Under the pieces are notes generated by a model. The model ran no database searches. It was not told the DNA's origin and was given only the letters and a program-made list of their open reading frames with translations. This document shows, piece after piece, positions 9,670 through 24,320 of a stretch of 64,000 nt of DNA (its first letter is position 1; every line of letters begins with the position of its first letter). Source of the DNA: Archivesica marissinica (Eukaryota; Mollusca; Bivalvia; Venerida; Vesicomyidae); NCBI GenBank assembly GCA_014843695.1, contig CM026400.1:37742234-37806233 (forward strand), written 5' to 3'. The translations under genes and the position numbers were made by a program.

Positions 9670-12600
9670 CCCTCAATGCCCCAGTCATCTAGCCTGAATC
9701 ATGACTACAACAGACGTTCCAATGCCTCAGTCATCTAGCCTGAATCATGTCTACAACAGACGTTCCAATGCCCCATACATCTAGCCTGAATCATGCCTAC
9801 AACATACGTTCCAATGCCACAGTCATCTAGCCTGAATCCTGTCTACAACAGACGTTCCAATGCCCCAGTTATCTTGCCTGAAACATGTCTAAAACAGTCG
9901 TTCCAATGCCCCAGTCATCTAGTCTGAATCATGTCTACAACAGACGTTCCAATGCCCCAGACATCTAGCCTGAATTATGTCTACAACAGACGTTCCAATG
10001 CCTGCCCCAGTCATCTAGCCTGAATCATGTCTACAACAGACGTTCCAATGCCCCAGTCATCTAGCCTGAATCATGTCTACAACAGACGTTCCAATGCCCC
10101 AGCCATCTGGCCGGAAACATGTCTACAACAGATGTTTCAATGCCCCAGTCATCTTGCCTGAAACATGTCTACAACAGACGTGCCAATGCCCCAGTCATCG
10201 TGCCTGAATCATGTCTATAACAGATGTTCCAATGACCCAGTCATCTAACCTGAAAAATGTCTACAACAGTCGTTCCAGTGTCACAGTCATCTAGCCTTAA
10301 ACATGTCTACAACAGACGTTCCAGTGCACCAGTCATCTAGCCTGAAATATGTCTACAACAGACGTTCCAATGCCCCATTTATCTAGCCTGAATCATGTCT
10401 TCTACAGACGTTCCAATGCCCCAGTCATCTAGCCTGAAACATGTCTACAACAGACGTTACAGTGCCCCAGTCATATTGCCTGAAACATATCACCAACAGA
10501 CGTTCCTATGCCACAGTCATCTTGCCAGAAACATGTCTATAACAGACGTTTCAGTGCCCCAGTCATCTAGCCTGAAACATGTCTACAACAGACGTTCAAG
10601 TGCCCCAGTCATCTAGCCTGAAACATGTCTATAACAGACGTTCCAATGACCAAGTTATCTAGCCGGAAACATGTCTACAACAGACGTTCCAATGCCCCGT
10701 TCATCTTGCCTGAAACATGTCTACAACAGACGTTCCAATGCCCCAGTCATCTAGCCTGAAACATGTCTACAACAGACGTTCAAGTGCCCCAGTCATCTTG
10801 CCTGAAACATGTCTACAACAGACGTTCCAATGCCTGCCCAAGTCATCTAGCCTGAATCATGTCTACAACAGACGTTCCAATGCCCCAGTCATCTAGCTTG
10901 AATCATGTCTACAACAGACGTTCCAATGCCCCAGTCATCTGGCCTGAAACATGTCTACAACAGATGTTTCAATGCCCCAGTCATCTAGCCTGAACCATGC
11001 CTACACCATACGTTCCAATGCCCCAGTTATCTTGCCTGAAACATGTCTAAAACAGTCGTTCCAATGCCCCAGTCATCTAGTCTGAATCATGTCTACAACA
11101 GACGTTCCAATGCCCAAGACAACTAGCCTGAATTATGTCTACAACAGACGTTCCAATGCCCCAGTCATCTGGCCTGAATCATGTCTACAACAGATGTTTC
11201 AATGCACCAGTCATCTAGCCTGAATCATGCCTACACCATACGTTCCAATGCCCCAGTCATCTAGCCTGAATCATGTCCACAACAGACGTTACAATGCCCC
11301 AGTCATCTGGCCTGAAACATGTCTACAACAGACGTTCCAATGCCCCAATTATCTAGCAGGAATCATGTCTACTACAGACGTTCCAATGCCCCAGTCATCT
11401 TGCCTGAAACATGTCACCAACAGACGATCCAATGCCAGAGTCATCTTGCCTGAAACATGTCTATAACAAACGTTCCAATGCCCCAGTCATCTAGCCTGAA
11501 ACATGTCTACAACAGACGTTCCAGTGCCCAAGTCATCTAGCCTGAAACATGTCTACAACAGACGTTCAAGTGCCCCAGTCATCTGGCCTGAAACATATCT
11601 ACAACAGACGTTTCAATGCCCCAGTTATCTAGCCTGAAACATGTCTACAACAGACGTTCCAATGCCCCATTCATCTTGCCTGAAACATGTCTACAACAGA
11701 CGTTCCAATGCCCCAGTCATCTAGCCTGAAACATGTCTACAACAGACGTTCCAGTGCCTCAGTCATCTAGCCTGAAACATGTCTACAACAGACGTTCAAG
11801 TGCCCCAGTCATCATGTCTGAAACATGTCTACAACACTCGTTCCAGTGCCCCAGTCATCTTGCATGAATCATTTCTTCAACAGACGTTCCAATGCCACAG
11901 CCATCAAGCCCGCAACATGTCTACAACAGACATTCCAGTGCTCCAGTCATCTAGCCTGAAACATGTCTAAAACAGTCGTTCCAATGCCCCAGTCATCTAG
12001 TCTGAATCATGTCTACAACAGACGTTCCAATGCCCCAGACATCTAGCCTGAATTATGTCTACAACAGACGTTCCAATGCCTGCCCCAGTCATCTAGCCTG
12101 AATCATGTCTACAACAGACGTTCCAATGCCCCAGTCATCTAGCCTGAATCATGTCTACAACAGACGTTCCAATGCCCCAGCCATCTGGCCGGAAACATGT
12201 CTACAACAGATGTTTCAATGCCCCAGTCATCTTGCCTGAAACATGTCTACAACAGACGTTCCAATGCCCCAGTCATCTTGCCTGAATCATGTCTACAACA
12301 GATGTTCCAATGACCCAGTCATCTACCTGAAAATGTCTACAACAGTCGTTCCAGTGCACAGTCATCTAGCCTGAAACATGTCTACAACAGACGTTCCAGT
12401 GCCCAGTCATCTAGCCTGAAATATGTCTACAACAGACGTTCCAATGCCCCATTATCTAGCCTGAATCATGTCTCTACAGACGTTCCAATGCCCCAGTCAT
12501 CTTGCCTGAAACATGTCTACAACAGACGTTCAGTGCCCCAGTCATCTTGCCTGAAACATGTCACAACAGACGTTCCAATGCCACAGTCATCTAGCCTGAA

Positions 12601-15600
12601 ACATGTCTACAACAGACGTTCCAGTGCCCCAGTCATCTAGCCTGAAACATGTCTACAACAGACGTTCAAGTGCCCCAGTCATCTAGCCTGAAACATGTCT
12701 ACAACAGACGTTCCAATGCCCAAGTTATCTAGCCTGAAACATGTCTACAACAGACGTTCCAGTGCCCCAGTCATCTAGCCTGAAACATGTCTACAACAGA
12801 CGTTCCAGTGCCTCAGTCATCTAGCCTGAAACATGTCTACAACAGACGTTCAAGTGCCCCAGTCATCATGTCTGAAACATGTCTACAACACTCGTTCCAG
12901 TGCCCCAGTCATCTTGCCTGAATCATGTCTTCAACAGACGTTCCAATGCCACAGCCATCAAGCCCGCAACATGTCTACAACAGACATTCCAGTGCCCAGT
13001 CATCTAGCCTGAAACATGTCTACAACAGACGTTCAAGTGCCCCAGTCATCTAGCCTGAAACATGTCTACAACAGACGTTCCAATGCCCGAGTTATCTAGC
13101 CTGAAACATGTCTACAACAGACGTTCCAATGCCCCAGTCATCTAGCCTGAAACATGTCTACAACAGACGTTCCAATGCCCCAGTCATCTAGCCTGAAACA
13201 TGTCTACAACAGACGTTCCAATGCCCCAGTCATCTAGCCTGAAACATGTCTACAACACACGTTCCAATGCCCCAGTCATCTAGCCTGAAACATGTCTACA
13301 ACAGACGTTCCAATGCCCCAGTCATCTAGCCTGAATCATGTCTACAACAGACGTTCCAATGCCCCAGTCATCTAGCCTGAATCATGTCTACAACAGACGT
13401 TCCAATGCCCCAGTCATCTAGCCTGAAACATGTCTACAACAGACGTTCCAATGCCCCAGTCATCTAGCCTGAATCATGTCTACAACATACGTTCCAATGC
13501 CCCAGTCATCTAGCCTGAATCATGTCTACAACAGACTTTCCAATGCCCCAGTTATCTTGCCTGAAACATGTCTAAAACAGTCGTTCCAATGCTCCAGTCA
13601 TCTTCTGAATCATGTCTACAACAGACGTTCCAATGCCCCAGTCATCTAGCCTGAATCATGTCTACAACAGACGTTCAAATGCCCCAGTCATCTAGCCTGA
13701 ATCATGTCTACAACAGATGTTTCAATGCCCCAGTCATCTAGCCTGAAACATGTCTACAACAGACGTTCCAATGCCCCATTCATCTTGCCTGAAACATGTC
13801 TACAACAAACGTTCCAATGCCCCAGTCATCTAGCCTGAAACATGTCTACAACAGACGTTCCAGTGCCCCAGTCATCTAGCCTGAAACATGTCTACAACAG
13901 ACGTTCCAGTGCCTCAGTCATCTAGCCTGAAACATGTCTACAACAGACGTTCAAGTGCCCCAGTCATCATGTCTGAAACATGTCTACAACACTCGTTCCA
14001 GTGCCCCAGTCATCTTGCCTGAATAATTTCTTCAACAGACGTTCCAATGACACAGCCATTAAGCCCGCAACATGTCTACAACAGACATTCCAGTGCCCCA
14101 GTCATCTAGCATGAAACATGTCTACAACAGACGTTCAAGTGCCCCAGTCATCTAGCCTGAAACATGTCTACAACAGACGTTCCAATGCCCGAGTTATCTA
14201 GCCTGAAATATGTCTACAACAGAGGTTCCAATGCCCCATTCATCTTGCCTGAAACATGTCTACAACAGACGTTCCAATACCCCAGTCATCTAGCCTGAAA
14301 CGTGTCTACAACAGTCGTTCCAGTGCCCCAGTCATCTAGCCTGAATCATGTCTACAACAGACGTTCCAATGGCCCAGCCATCTGGCCGGAAACATGTCTA
14401 CAACAGATGTTTCAATGCCCCAGTCATCTTGCCTGAAACATGTCTACAACAGACGTGCCAGTGCCCCAGTCATCGTGCCTGAATCATGTCTATAATAGAT
14501 GATCCAATGACCCAGTCATCTTACCTGAAATATGTCTACAACAGTCGTTCCAGTGTCCCAGTCATCTAGCCTTAAACATGTCTACAACAGACGTTCCAGT
14601 GCACCAGTCATCTAGCCTGAAATATGTCTACAACAGACGTTCCAATGCCCCATTTATCTAGCCTGAATCATGTCTTCTACAGACGTTTCAATGCCCCAGT
14701 CATCTAGCCTGAAACATGTCTACAACAGACGTTACAGTGCCCCAGTCATCTTGCCTGAAACATATCACCAACAGACGTTCCAATGCCACAGTCATCTTGC
14801 CAGAAACATGTCTATAACAGACGTTCCAGTGCCCCAGTTATCTAGCCTGAAACATGTCTACAACAGACGTTCAAGTGCCCCAGTCATCTAGCCTGAAACA
14901 TGTCTACAACAGACGTTCCAATGACCAATTTATCTAGCCGGAAACATGTCTACAACAGACGTTCCAATGCCCCGTTCCTCTTGCCTGAAACATGTCTACA
15001 ATAGACGTTCCAATGCCCCAGTCATCTAGCCTGAAACATGTCTACAACAGACGTTCAAGTGCCCCAGTCATCTGGCCTGAAACATGTCTACAACAGATGT
15101 TTCAATGCCCCAGTCATCTAGCCTGAATCATGCCTACACCATACGTTCCAATGCCCCAGTTATCTTGCCTGAAACATGTCTAAAACAGTCGTTCCAATGC
15201 CCCAGTCATCTAGTCTGAATCATGTCTACAACAGACGTTCCAATGCCCCAGACAACTAGCCTGAATTATGTCTACAACAGACGTTCCAATGCCCCAGTCA
15301 TCTGGCCTGAATCATGTCTACAACAGATGTTTCAATGCTCCAGTCATCTAGCCTGAATCATGCTACACCATACGTTCCAATGCCCCAGTCATCTAGCCTG
15401 AATCATGTCTACAACAGACGTTCCAATGCCCCAGTCATCTGGCCTGAAACATGTCTACAACAGACGTTCCAATGCCCCAATTATCTAGCCTGAATCATGT
15501 CTACTACAGACGTTCCAATACCCCAGTCATCTTGCCTGAAACATGTCACCAACAGACGATCCAATGCCAGAGTCATCTTGCCTGAAACATGTCTATAACA

Positions 15601-18600
15601 ATCGTTCCAATGCCCCAGTCATCTAGCCTGAATCATGTCTACAACAGACGTTCCAGTGCCCCAGTCATCTAGCCTGAAACATGTCTACAACAGACGTTCA
15701 AGTGCCCCAGTCATCTGGCCTGAAACATGTCTACAACAGACGTTCCAATGCCCCAGTCATCTAGCTTGAAACATGTCTACAACAGACGTTCCAGTGCCCC
15801 AGTCATCTAGCCTGAAACATGTCTACAACAGACGTTCAAGTGCCCCAGTCATCATGTCTGAAACATGTCTACAACACTCGTTCCAGTGCCCCAGTCATCT
15901 TGCATGAATCATTTCTTCAACAGACGTTCCAATGCCACAGCCACCAAGCCCGCAACATGTCTACAACAGACATTCCAGTGCCCCAGTCATCTAGCCTGAA
16001 ACATGTCTACAACAGACGTTCAAGTGCCCCAGTCATCTAGCCTGAAACATGTCTACAACAGAGGTTCCAATGCCCGAGTTATCTAGCCTGAAATATGTCT
16101 ACAACAGACGTTCCAGTGTCCTTGTTATCTTGCCTGAAACATGTCTACAACAGACGTTCCAATGCCCCAGTCATCTAGCCTGAAACGTGTCTACAACAGA
16201 CGTTCCAGTGCCCCAGTCATCTTGCCTGAAACATGTCTACAACACTCGTTCCAGTGCCCCAGTCATCTAGCCTGAAACATGTCTACAACAGACGTTCCAA
16301 TGCCTGCCCAAGTCATCTAGCCTGAATCATGTCTACAACAGACGTTCCAATGCCCCAGTCATCTAGCTTGAATAATGTCTACAACAGACGTTCCAATGCC
16401 CCAGTCCTCTGGCCTGAAACATGTATACAACAGATGTTTCAATGCCCCAGTCATCTAGCCTGAATCATGCCTACACCATACGTTCCAATGCCCCAGTCAT
16501 CTAGCCTGAATCATGTCTACAACAGACTTTCCAATGCCCCAGTTATCTTGCCTGAAACATGTCTAAAACAGTCGTTCCAATGCCCCAGTCATCTAGTCTG
16601 AATCATGTCTACAACAGACGTTCCAATGCCCCAGACAACTAGCCTGAATTATGTCTACAACAGACGTTCCAATGCCCCAGTCATCTGGCCTGAATCATGT
16701 CTACAACAGATGTTTCAATGCCCCAGTCATCTAGCCTGAATCATGCCTACACCATACGTTCCAATGCCCCAGTCATCTAGCCTGAATCATGTCTACAACA
16801 GACGTTCCAATGCCCCAGTCATCTAGCCTGAAACATGTCTACAACAGACGTTCCAATGCCCCAGTCATCTTGCCTGAAACATGTCTACAACAGACGTTCC
16901 AATGCCCCAGTCATCTTGCCTGAATCATGTCTATAACAGACGTTCCAATGTCCCAGTCATCTAGCCTGAAACATGTCTACAACAGACGTTCCAGTGCCCC
17001 AGTCATCTAGCCTGAAACATGTCTACAACAGACGTTCAAGTGCCCCAGTAATCTAGCCTGAAACATGTCTACAACAGACGTTTCAATGCCCCAGTTATCT
17101 AGCCTGAAACATGTCTACAACAGACGTTCCAATGCCCCATTCATCTTGCCTGAAACATGTCTACAACAAACGTTCCAATGCCCCAGTCATCTAGCCTGAA
17201 ACATGTCTACAACAGACGTTCCAGTGCCCCAGTCATCTAGCCTGAAACATGTCTACAACAGACGTTCCAGTGCCTCAGTCATCTAGCCTGAAACATGTCT
17301 ACAACAGACGTTCAAGTGCCCCAGTCATCATGTCTGAAACATGTCTACAACACTCGTTCCAGTGCCCCAGTCATCTTGCCTGAATCATTTCTTCAACAGA
17401 CGTTCCAATGACACAGCCATCAAGCCCGCAACATGTCTACAACAGACATTCCAGTGCCCCAGTCATCTAGCCTGAAACATGTCTACAACAGACGTTCCAA
17501 TGCCCGAGTTATCTAGCCTGAAATATGTCTACAACAGAGGTTCCAATGCCCCATTCATCTTGCCTGAAACATGTCTACAACAGACGTTCCAATGCCCCAG
17601 TCATCTAGCCTGAAACGTGTCTACAACAGTCGTTCCAGTGCCCCAGTCATCTTGCCTGAAACATGTCTACAACACTCGTTCCAGTGCCCCAGTCATCTAG
17701 CCTGAAACATGTCTACAACAGACGTTCCAATGCCTGCCCAAGTCATCTAGCCTGAATCATGTCTACAACAGATGTTTCAATGCCCCAGTCATCTAGCCTG
17801 AATCATGCCTACACCATACGTTCCAATGCTCCAGTCATCTAGCCTGAATCATGTCTACAACAGACTTTCCAATGCCCCAGTCATCTAGTCTGAATCATGT
17901 CTACAACAGACGTTCCAGTGTCCCTGTTATCTTGCCTGAATGATGTCTACAACAGACGTTCCAGTGTCCCTGTTATCTTGCCTGAATGATGTCTACAACA
18001 GACGTTCCAATGCCCCAGTCATCTAGTCTGAATCATGTCTACAACAGACGTTCCAGTGTCCCTGTTATCTTGCCTGAATGATGTCTACAACAGACGTTCC
18101 AGTGTCCCTGTTATCTTGCCTGAATGATGTCTACAACAGACGTTCCAATGCCCCAGTCATCTAGCCTGAATCATGTCTACAACAGACGTTCCAGTGCCCC
18201 AGTCATCTAGCCTGAATCATGTCTACAACAGACGTTCCAGTGGCCCAGTCATCTTGCCTGAATCATGTCTTCAACAGACGTTCCAATGCCCCAGACATCT
18301 AGCCTGCAACATGTCTACAACAGACATTCCAGTGCCCCAGTCATCTAGCCTGGAACATGTCTACAACATACGTTCCAATGCCCCAGTCATCTTGCCTGAA
18401 ACATGGCTACAACAGACGTTCCAATGCCCCATTCATCTTGCCTGAAACATGTCTACAACAGACGTTCCAATGCCCCAGTCATCTGGCCTGAAACATGTCT
18501 ACAACAGATGTTTCAATGCCACTGTCATCTTGCCTGAATCATATCTACAACAGACGTTCCAATGACCAATTTATCTAGCCTGAAACATGTCTACAACAGA

Positions 18601-21600
18601 CGTTCCAATGACCAATTTATCTAGCCGGAAACATGTCTACAACAGACGTTCCAATGCCCCGTTCATCTTGCCTGAAACATGTTTACAACAGACGTTCCAA
18701 TGCCCCATTTATCTAGCCTGAATCATGTCTTCTACAGACGTTCCAATGCCCCAGTCATCTAGCCTGAAACATGTCTACAACAGATGTTCAAGTGCCCCAG
18801 TCATCTTGCCTGAAACAAATCACCAACAGACGTTCCAATGCCCTAGTTATCTAGCCTGAAATATGTCTAGAACAGACGTTCCGATGCCCCATTCGTCTTG
18901 CCTGAAACATGTCTACACCAGACGTTCCAATGCCCCAGTCATCTAGCCTGAAACGTGTCTACAACAGACGTTCCAGTGCCCCAGTCATCTAGCCTGAATC
19001 ATGTCTACAACAGACGTTCCAGTGGCCCAGTCATCTTGCCTGAATCATGTCTTCAACAGACGTTCCAATGCCCCAGACATCTAGCCTGCAACATGTCTAC
19101 ATCAGACATTCCAGTGCCCCAGTCATCTAGCCTGAAACATGTCTACAACATACGTTCCAATGCCCCAGTCATCTTGACTGAAACATGGCTACAACAGACG
19201 TTCCAATGCCCCATTCATCTTGCCTGAAACATGTCTACAACAGACGTTCCAATGCCCCAGTCATCTAGCCGGAAACATGTCTACAACAGACGTTCCAGTG
19301 CCCCAGTCATCTAGCCTGAAACATGTCTACAACAGACGTGCCAATGCCCCAGTCATCGTGCCTGAATCATGTCTATAACAAACGTTCCAATGTCCCAGTC
19401 ATCTAGCCTGAAACATGTCTACAACAGACGTTCCAGTGCCCCAGTCATCTAGCCTGAAACATGTCTACAACAGACGTTCAAGTGCCCCAGTAATCTAGCC
19501 TGAAACATGTCTACAACAGACGTTTCAATGCCCCAGTTATCTAGCCTGAAACATGTCTACAACAGACGTTCCAATGCCCCATTCATCTTGCCTGAAACAT
19601 GTCTACAACAAACGTTCCAATGCCCCAGTCATCTAGCCTGAAACATGTCTACAACAGACGTTCCAGTGCCCCAGTCATCTAGCCTGAAACATGTCTACAA
19701 CAGACGTTCCAGTGCCTCAGTCATCTAGCCTGAAACATGTCTACAACAGACGTTCAAGTGCCCCAGTCATCATGTCTGAAACATGTCTACAACACTCGTT
19801 CCAGTGCCCCAGTCATCTTGCCTGAATCATTTCTTCAACAGACGTTCCAATGATACAGCCATCAAGCCCGCAACATGTCTACAACAGACATTCCAGTGCC
19901 CCAGTCATCTAGCCTGAAACATGTCTACAACAGACGTTCCAATGCCCGAGTTATCTAGCCTGAAATATGTCTACAACAGAGGTTCCAATGCCCCATTCAT
20001 CTTGCCTGAAACATGTCTACAACAGACGTTCCAATGCCCCAGTCATCTAGCCTGAAACGTGTCTACAACAGTCGTTCCAGTGCCCCAGTCATCTAGCCTG
20101 AAACATGTCTACAACAGACGTTCCAATGCCTCCCAGTCATCTAGCCTGAATCATGTCTACAACAGATGTTCCAATGCCCCAGTCATCTAGCCTGAATCAT
20201 GTCTACAACAGACGTTCCAATGCCCCAGTCATCTAGCCTGAATCATGTCTACAACAGACGTTCCAATGCCCCAGTCATCTAGCCTGAATCATGTCTACAA
20301 CAGACGTTCCAGTGCCCCAGTCATCTAGCCTGAAACATGTCTACAACAGACGTTCAAGTGCCCCAGTCATCTAGCCTGAAACATGTCTACAACAGACGTT
20401 TCAATGCCCCAGTTATCTAGCCTGAAACATGTCTACAACAGACGTTCCAATGCCCCATTCATCTTGCCTGAAACATGTCTACAACAGACGTTCCAATGCC
20501 CCAGTCATCTAGCCTGAAACATGTCTACAACAGACGTTCCAGTGCCCCAGTCATCTAGCCTGAAACATGTCTACAACAGACGTTCCAGTGCCTCAGTCAT
20601 CTAGCCTGAAACATGTCTACAACAGACGTTCAAGTGCCCCAGTCATCATGTCTGAAACATGTCTACAACACTCGTTCCAGTGCCCCAGTCATCTTGCCTG
20701 AATCATTTCTTCAACAGACGTTCCAATGCCACAGCCATCAAGCCCGCAACATGTCTACAACAGACATTCCAGTGCCCCAGTCATCTAGCCTGAAACATGT
20801 CTACAACAGACGTTCCAATGCCCGAGTTATCTAGCCTGAAATATGTCTACAACAGACGTTCCAATGCCCCATTCATCTTGCCTGAAACATGTCTACAACA
20901 GACGTTCCAATGCCCCAGTCATCTAGCCTGAAACATGTCTACAACAGACGTTCCAGTGCCCCAGTCATCTTGCCTGAAACATGTCTACAACAGACGTTCC
21001 AGTGCCCCAGTCATCTAGCCTGAAACATGTCTACAACAGACGTTCCAATGCCTCCCAAGTCATCTAGCCTGAATCATGTCTACAACAGACGTTCCAGTGC
21101 CCCAGTCATCTAGCCTGAATGATGTCTACAACAGACGTTCCAATGCCCCAGTTATCTTGCCTGAATCATGTCTACAACAGACGTTCCAATGCCCCAGTCA
21201 TCTAGCCTGAATCATGTCTACAACAGACGTTCCAGTGCCCCAGTCATCTAGCCTGAATCATGTCTACAACAGACGTTCCAGTGTCCCAGTTATCTTGCCT
21301 GAATCATGTCTACAACAGACGTTCCAATGCCCCAGTCATCTAGTCTGAATCATGTCTACAACAGACGTTCCAATGCCCCAGTCATCTTGCCTGAATCATG
21401 TCTACAACAGACGTTCCAGTGCCCCAGTCATCTGGCTGATCATGTCTACAACAGATGTTCAAGCCCCAGCATCTAGCCTGATCAATGTCTACAACAGACG
21501 TTCCAATGCCAGATTCATCTTGCCTGAAACATGTCTACAACAGACGTTCCAATGCCCCAGTCATCTAGCCTGAAACATGTCTACAACAGACGTTCCAATG

Positions 21601-21728
21601 CCCCAGTCATCTAGCCTGAAACATGTCTACAACAGACGTTCCAATGCCCCAGTCATCTAGCCTGAAACATGTCTACAACAGACGTTCCAATGCCCCAGTC
21701 ATCTTGCCTGAAACATGTCTACAACAGA
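9670..21728 (+). repeat. 46-bp satellite, about 260 copies, with higher-order duplication
   Basis: The unit runs CCTGAAACATGTCTACAACA, then GACGTTCCAATGCCCCAGTC, then ATCTAG. Variants alternate AAACATG/AATCATG, CCAATG/CCAGTG/CAAGTG and TCTAG/CTTG. A diagnostic variant block (GTCATCATGTCTGAAACATG, then CACTCG) recurs near 11811, 12865, 13965, 15851, 17326, 19768 and 20645, showing multi-kilobase segmental amplification. The array runs straight into the 1000-N gap, so its true length is unknown. Open frames of 60-90 codons inside are by-products of the repeat and not genes. Confidence 0.97.
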
Positions 21729-22728
21729 NNNNNNNNNNNNNNNNNNNNNNNNNNNNNNNNNNNNNNNNNNNNNNNNNNNNNNNNNNNNNNNNNNNNNNNN
21801 NNNNNNNNNNNNNNNNNNNNNNNNNNNNNNNNNNNNNNNNNNNNNNNNNNNNNNNNNNNNNNNNNNNNNNNNNNNNNNNNNNNNNNNNNNNNNNNNNNNN
21901 NNNNNNNNNNNNNNNNNNNNNNNNNNNNNNNNNNNNNNNNNNNNNNNNNNNNNNNNNNNNNNNNNNNNNNNNNNNNNNNNNNNNNNNNNNNNNNNNNNNN
22001 NNNNNNNNNNNNNNNNNNNNNNNNNNNNNNNNNNNNNNNNNNNNNNNNNNNNNNNNNNNNNNNNNNNNNNNNNNNNNNNNNNNNNNNNNNNNNNNNNNNN
22101 NNNNNNNNNNNNNNNNNNNNNNNNNNNNNNNNNNNNNNNNNNNNNNNNNNNNNNNNNNNNNNNNNNNNNNNNNNNNNNNNNNNNNNNNNNNNNNNNNNNN
22201 NNNNNNNNNNNNNNNNNNNNNNNNNNNNNNNNNNNNNNNNNNNNNNNNNNNNNNNNNNNNNNNNNNNNNNNNNNNNNNNNNNNNNNNNNNNNNNNNNNNN
22301 NNNNNNNNNNNNNNNNNNNNNNNNNNNNNNNNNNNNNNNNNNNNNNNNNNNNNNNNNNNNNNNNNNNNNNNNNNNNNNNNNNNNNNNNNNNNNNNNNNNN
22401 NNNNNNNNNNNNNNNNNNNNNNNNNNNNNNNNNNNNNNNNNNNNNNNNNNNNNNNNNNNNNNNNNNNNNNNNNNNNNNNNNNNNNNNNNNNNNNNNNNNN
22501 NNNNNNNNNNNNNNNNNNNNNNNNNNNNNNNNNNNNNNNNNNNNNNNNNNNNNNNNNNNNNNNNNNNNNNNNNNNNNNNNNNNNNNNNNNNNNNNNNNNN
22601 NNNNNNNNNNNNNNNNNNNNNNNNNNNNNNNNNNNNNNNNNNNNNNNNNNNNNNNNNNNNNNNNNNNNNNNNNNNNNNNNNNNNNNNNNNNNNNNNNNNN
22701 NNNNNNNNNNNNNNNNNNNNNNNNNNNN
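21729..22728. other. Assembly gap (1000 N)
   Basis: Exactly 1000 N, a placeholder length. It interrupts the 46-bp satellite, and unique sequence follows on the right. Confidence 0.99.
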
Positions 22729-22786
22729 ATTTAAGAAAGAAAATATTTTTTGAATTCTGTACACTCAATAATTTAACGATAATTGC

Positions 22787-23077
22787 TGTGTGTCTGCGTT
22801 TTACGTTTATTTATTGTCGCTACCGGTTTCCCATATGAGCGACGCCTCCTGAAGAGATTAGTCATTTTAGATTTTTGGAGGATGGTGCAATGATACAGAT
22901 AGGGACCCATTCCAGATTCTCCTCTGGTTCTTTTACGTGCACTGTGTAAAGCACCGACACGTCGGTTTAAAGTCCCATCTGAAAGACCGTTGAATTTTAT
23001 TAGGGTCAGACGGGGGATCGAACCTGCGATCCCTGGACTACTAGTCCAGCGTGTTACCACTGGACTACAGATCCGTC
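22787..23077 (-). mobile_element. SINE-A copy, full length
   Basis: On the minus strand: head with GTAGTCCAGTGGTAACACGC, anticodon arm CTGGACTAGTAGTCCAG (AGT at the anticodon position, a Thr anticodon), B box GGTTCGATCCCCCGTCTG, the body shared with other copies, and the tail GGCGTCGCTCATATGG...GCGACAATAAATAAACG. It sits just right of the gap. Confidence 0.85.
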
Positions 23078-23194
23078 CGTCTGTAAGACGATAATTTTCT
23101 TATACTGCCACCATTTATACTGAAGGCAACGTTCCCTTTGTGATCAACTTCGACAAAGTACGTTGAAAGGGCGCTTATGATTTGTTTAAGGATC

Positions 23195-23707
23195 GTGGAA
23201 TGTATCATCATCATCATCAGCATCATCATCATCATCAGCAGCAGCATCATCATCGTGGAATGCATCATCATCATCATCATCAGCAGCAGCATCATCGTGG
23301 AATGCATCATCATCATCATCATCATCGTGGAATGCATCATCATCATCGTGGAATGCATCATCATCATCATCATCGTGGAATGCATCATCATCATCATCGT
23401 GGAATGCATCATCTCATCATCATCGTGGAATGCATCATCATCATCATCATCATCATCATCGTGTGGAATGCATCATCATCATCGTGGAATGCATCATCAT
23501 CATCATCATCATCGTGGAATGCATCATCATCATCGTGGAATGCATCATCATCATCATCATCATCATCGTGGAATGCATCATCATCATCATCATCGTCGTG
23601 GAATGCATCATCATCGTGGAATGCATCATCATCATCGTGGAATGCATCATCATCATCATCATCATCATCATCGTGGAATGCATCATCATCATCATCATCG
23701 TGTAATG

Positions 23708-23754
<47 letters not shown>
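23195..23754 (+). repeat. Compound microsatellite (CAT)n with GTGGAATG interruptions
   Basis: CAT/ATC runs of about 3-15 triplets separated by CGTGGAATG about fifteen times, with some CAG triplets near the left end. Open frames here give poly-His, poly-Ser, poly-Ile or poly-Met and are not genes. Confidence 0.97.
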
Positions 23755-23861
23755 CGAGATACGGGCCTACGAATAACTCATCCCAAAATGGTATTGTACA
23801 TCCAGTTAATTATTCTCTCACATGGTTTGTTGAATGAAGACATGGAACGGCCCTAACTATT

Positions 23862-24234
23862 TTGACCTGAATGTTGACCTTGATACTTTGACCCTGAATG
23901 TTGACCTTGATACTTTGACCCTGAATGTTGACCTTGATACTTTGACCCTGCATGTTGACCTTGATATTTTGACCCTGAATGTTGACCTTGATACTTTGAC
24001 CCTGAATGTTGACCTTGATACTTTGACCCTGAATGTTGACCTTGATACTTTGACCCTGCATGTTGACCTTGATACTTTGACCCTGCATGTTGACCTTGAT
24101 ACTTTGACCCTGAATGTTGACCTTGATACTTTGACCCTGAATGTTAACCTTGATACTTTGACCCTGAATGTTGACCTTGATACTTTGACCTTGAAGGTTG
24201 ACCTTGATACTTTGACCCTGAATCTTGACCTTGG
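23862..24234 (+). repeat. 27-bp tandem array, about 14 copies
   Basis: Unit TGTTGACCTTGATACTTTGA followed by CCCTGAA. Since 27 is divisible by three, both strands carry long open repeats (a 9-residue LNVDLDTLT repeat on +). There is no signal for transcription or splicing. Confidence 0.95.
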
Positions 24235-24320
24235 CACACCTCGTCTTCTTGTGGTGATCATGTGTACACATTTATTGTCTGACCGGCTGGCCCTAGTAAT
24301 ATTAGCAGCATTTCCGAGTG

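Noticed and set aside
9670..21728. CRISPR-like array of short repeats
   Set aside because: Units are contiguous 46-bp satellites with no unique spacers, in a eukaryotic context with SINEs and introns; no cas genes.
21623..22838. Frames of 340-390 codons on both strands
   Set aside because: They consist of N from the assembly gap.
23065..23856. Poly-His, poly-Ser, poly-Ile and poly-Met proteins
   Set aside because: Translation of a CAT/ATC microsatellite in all frames.
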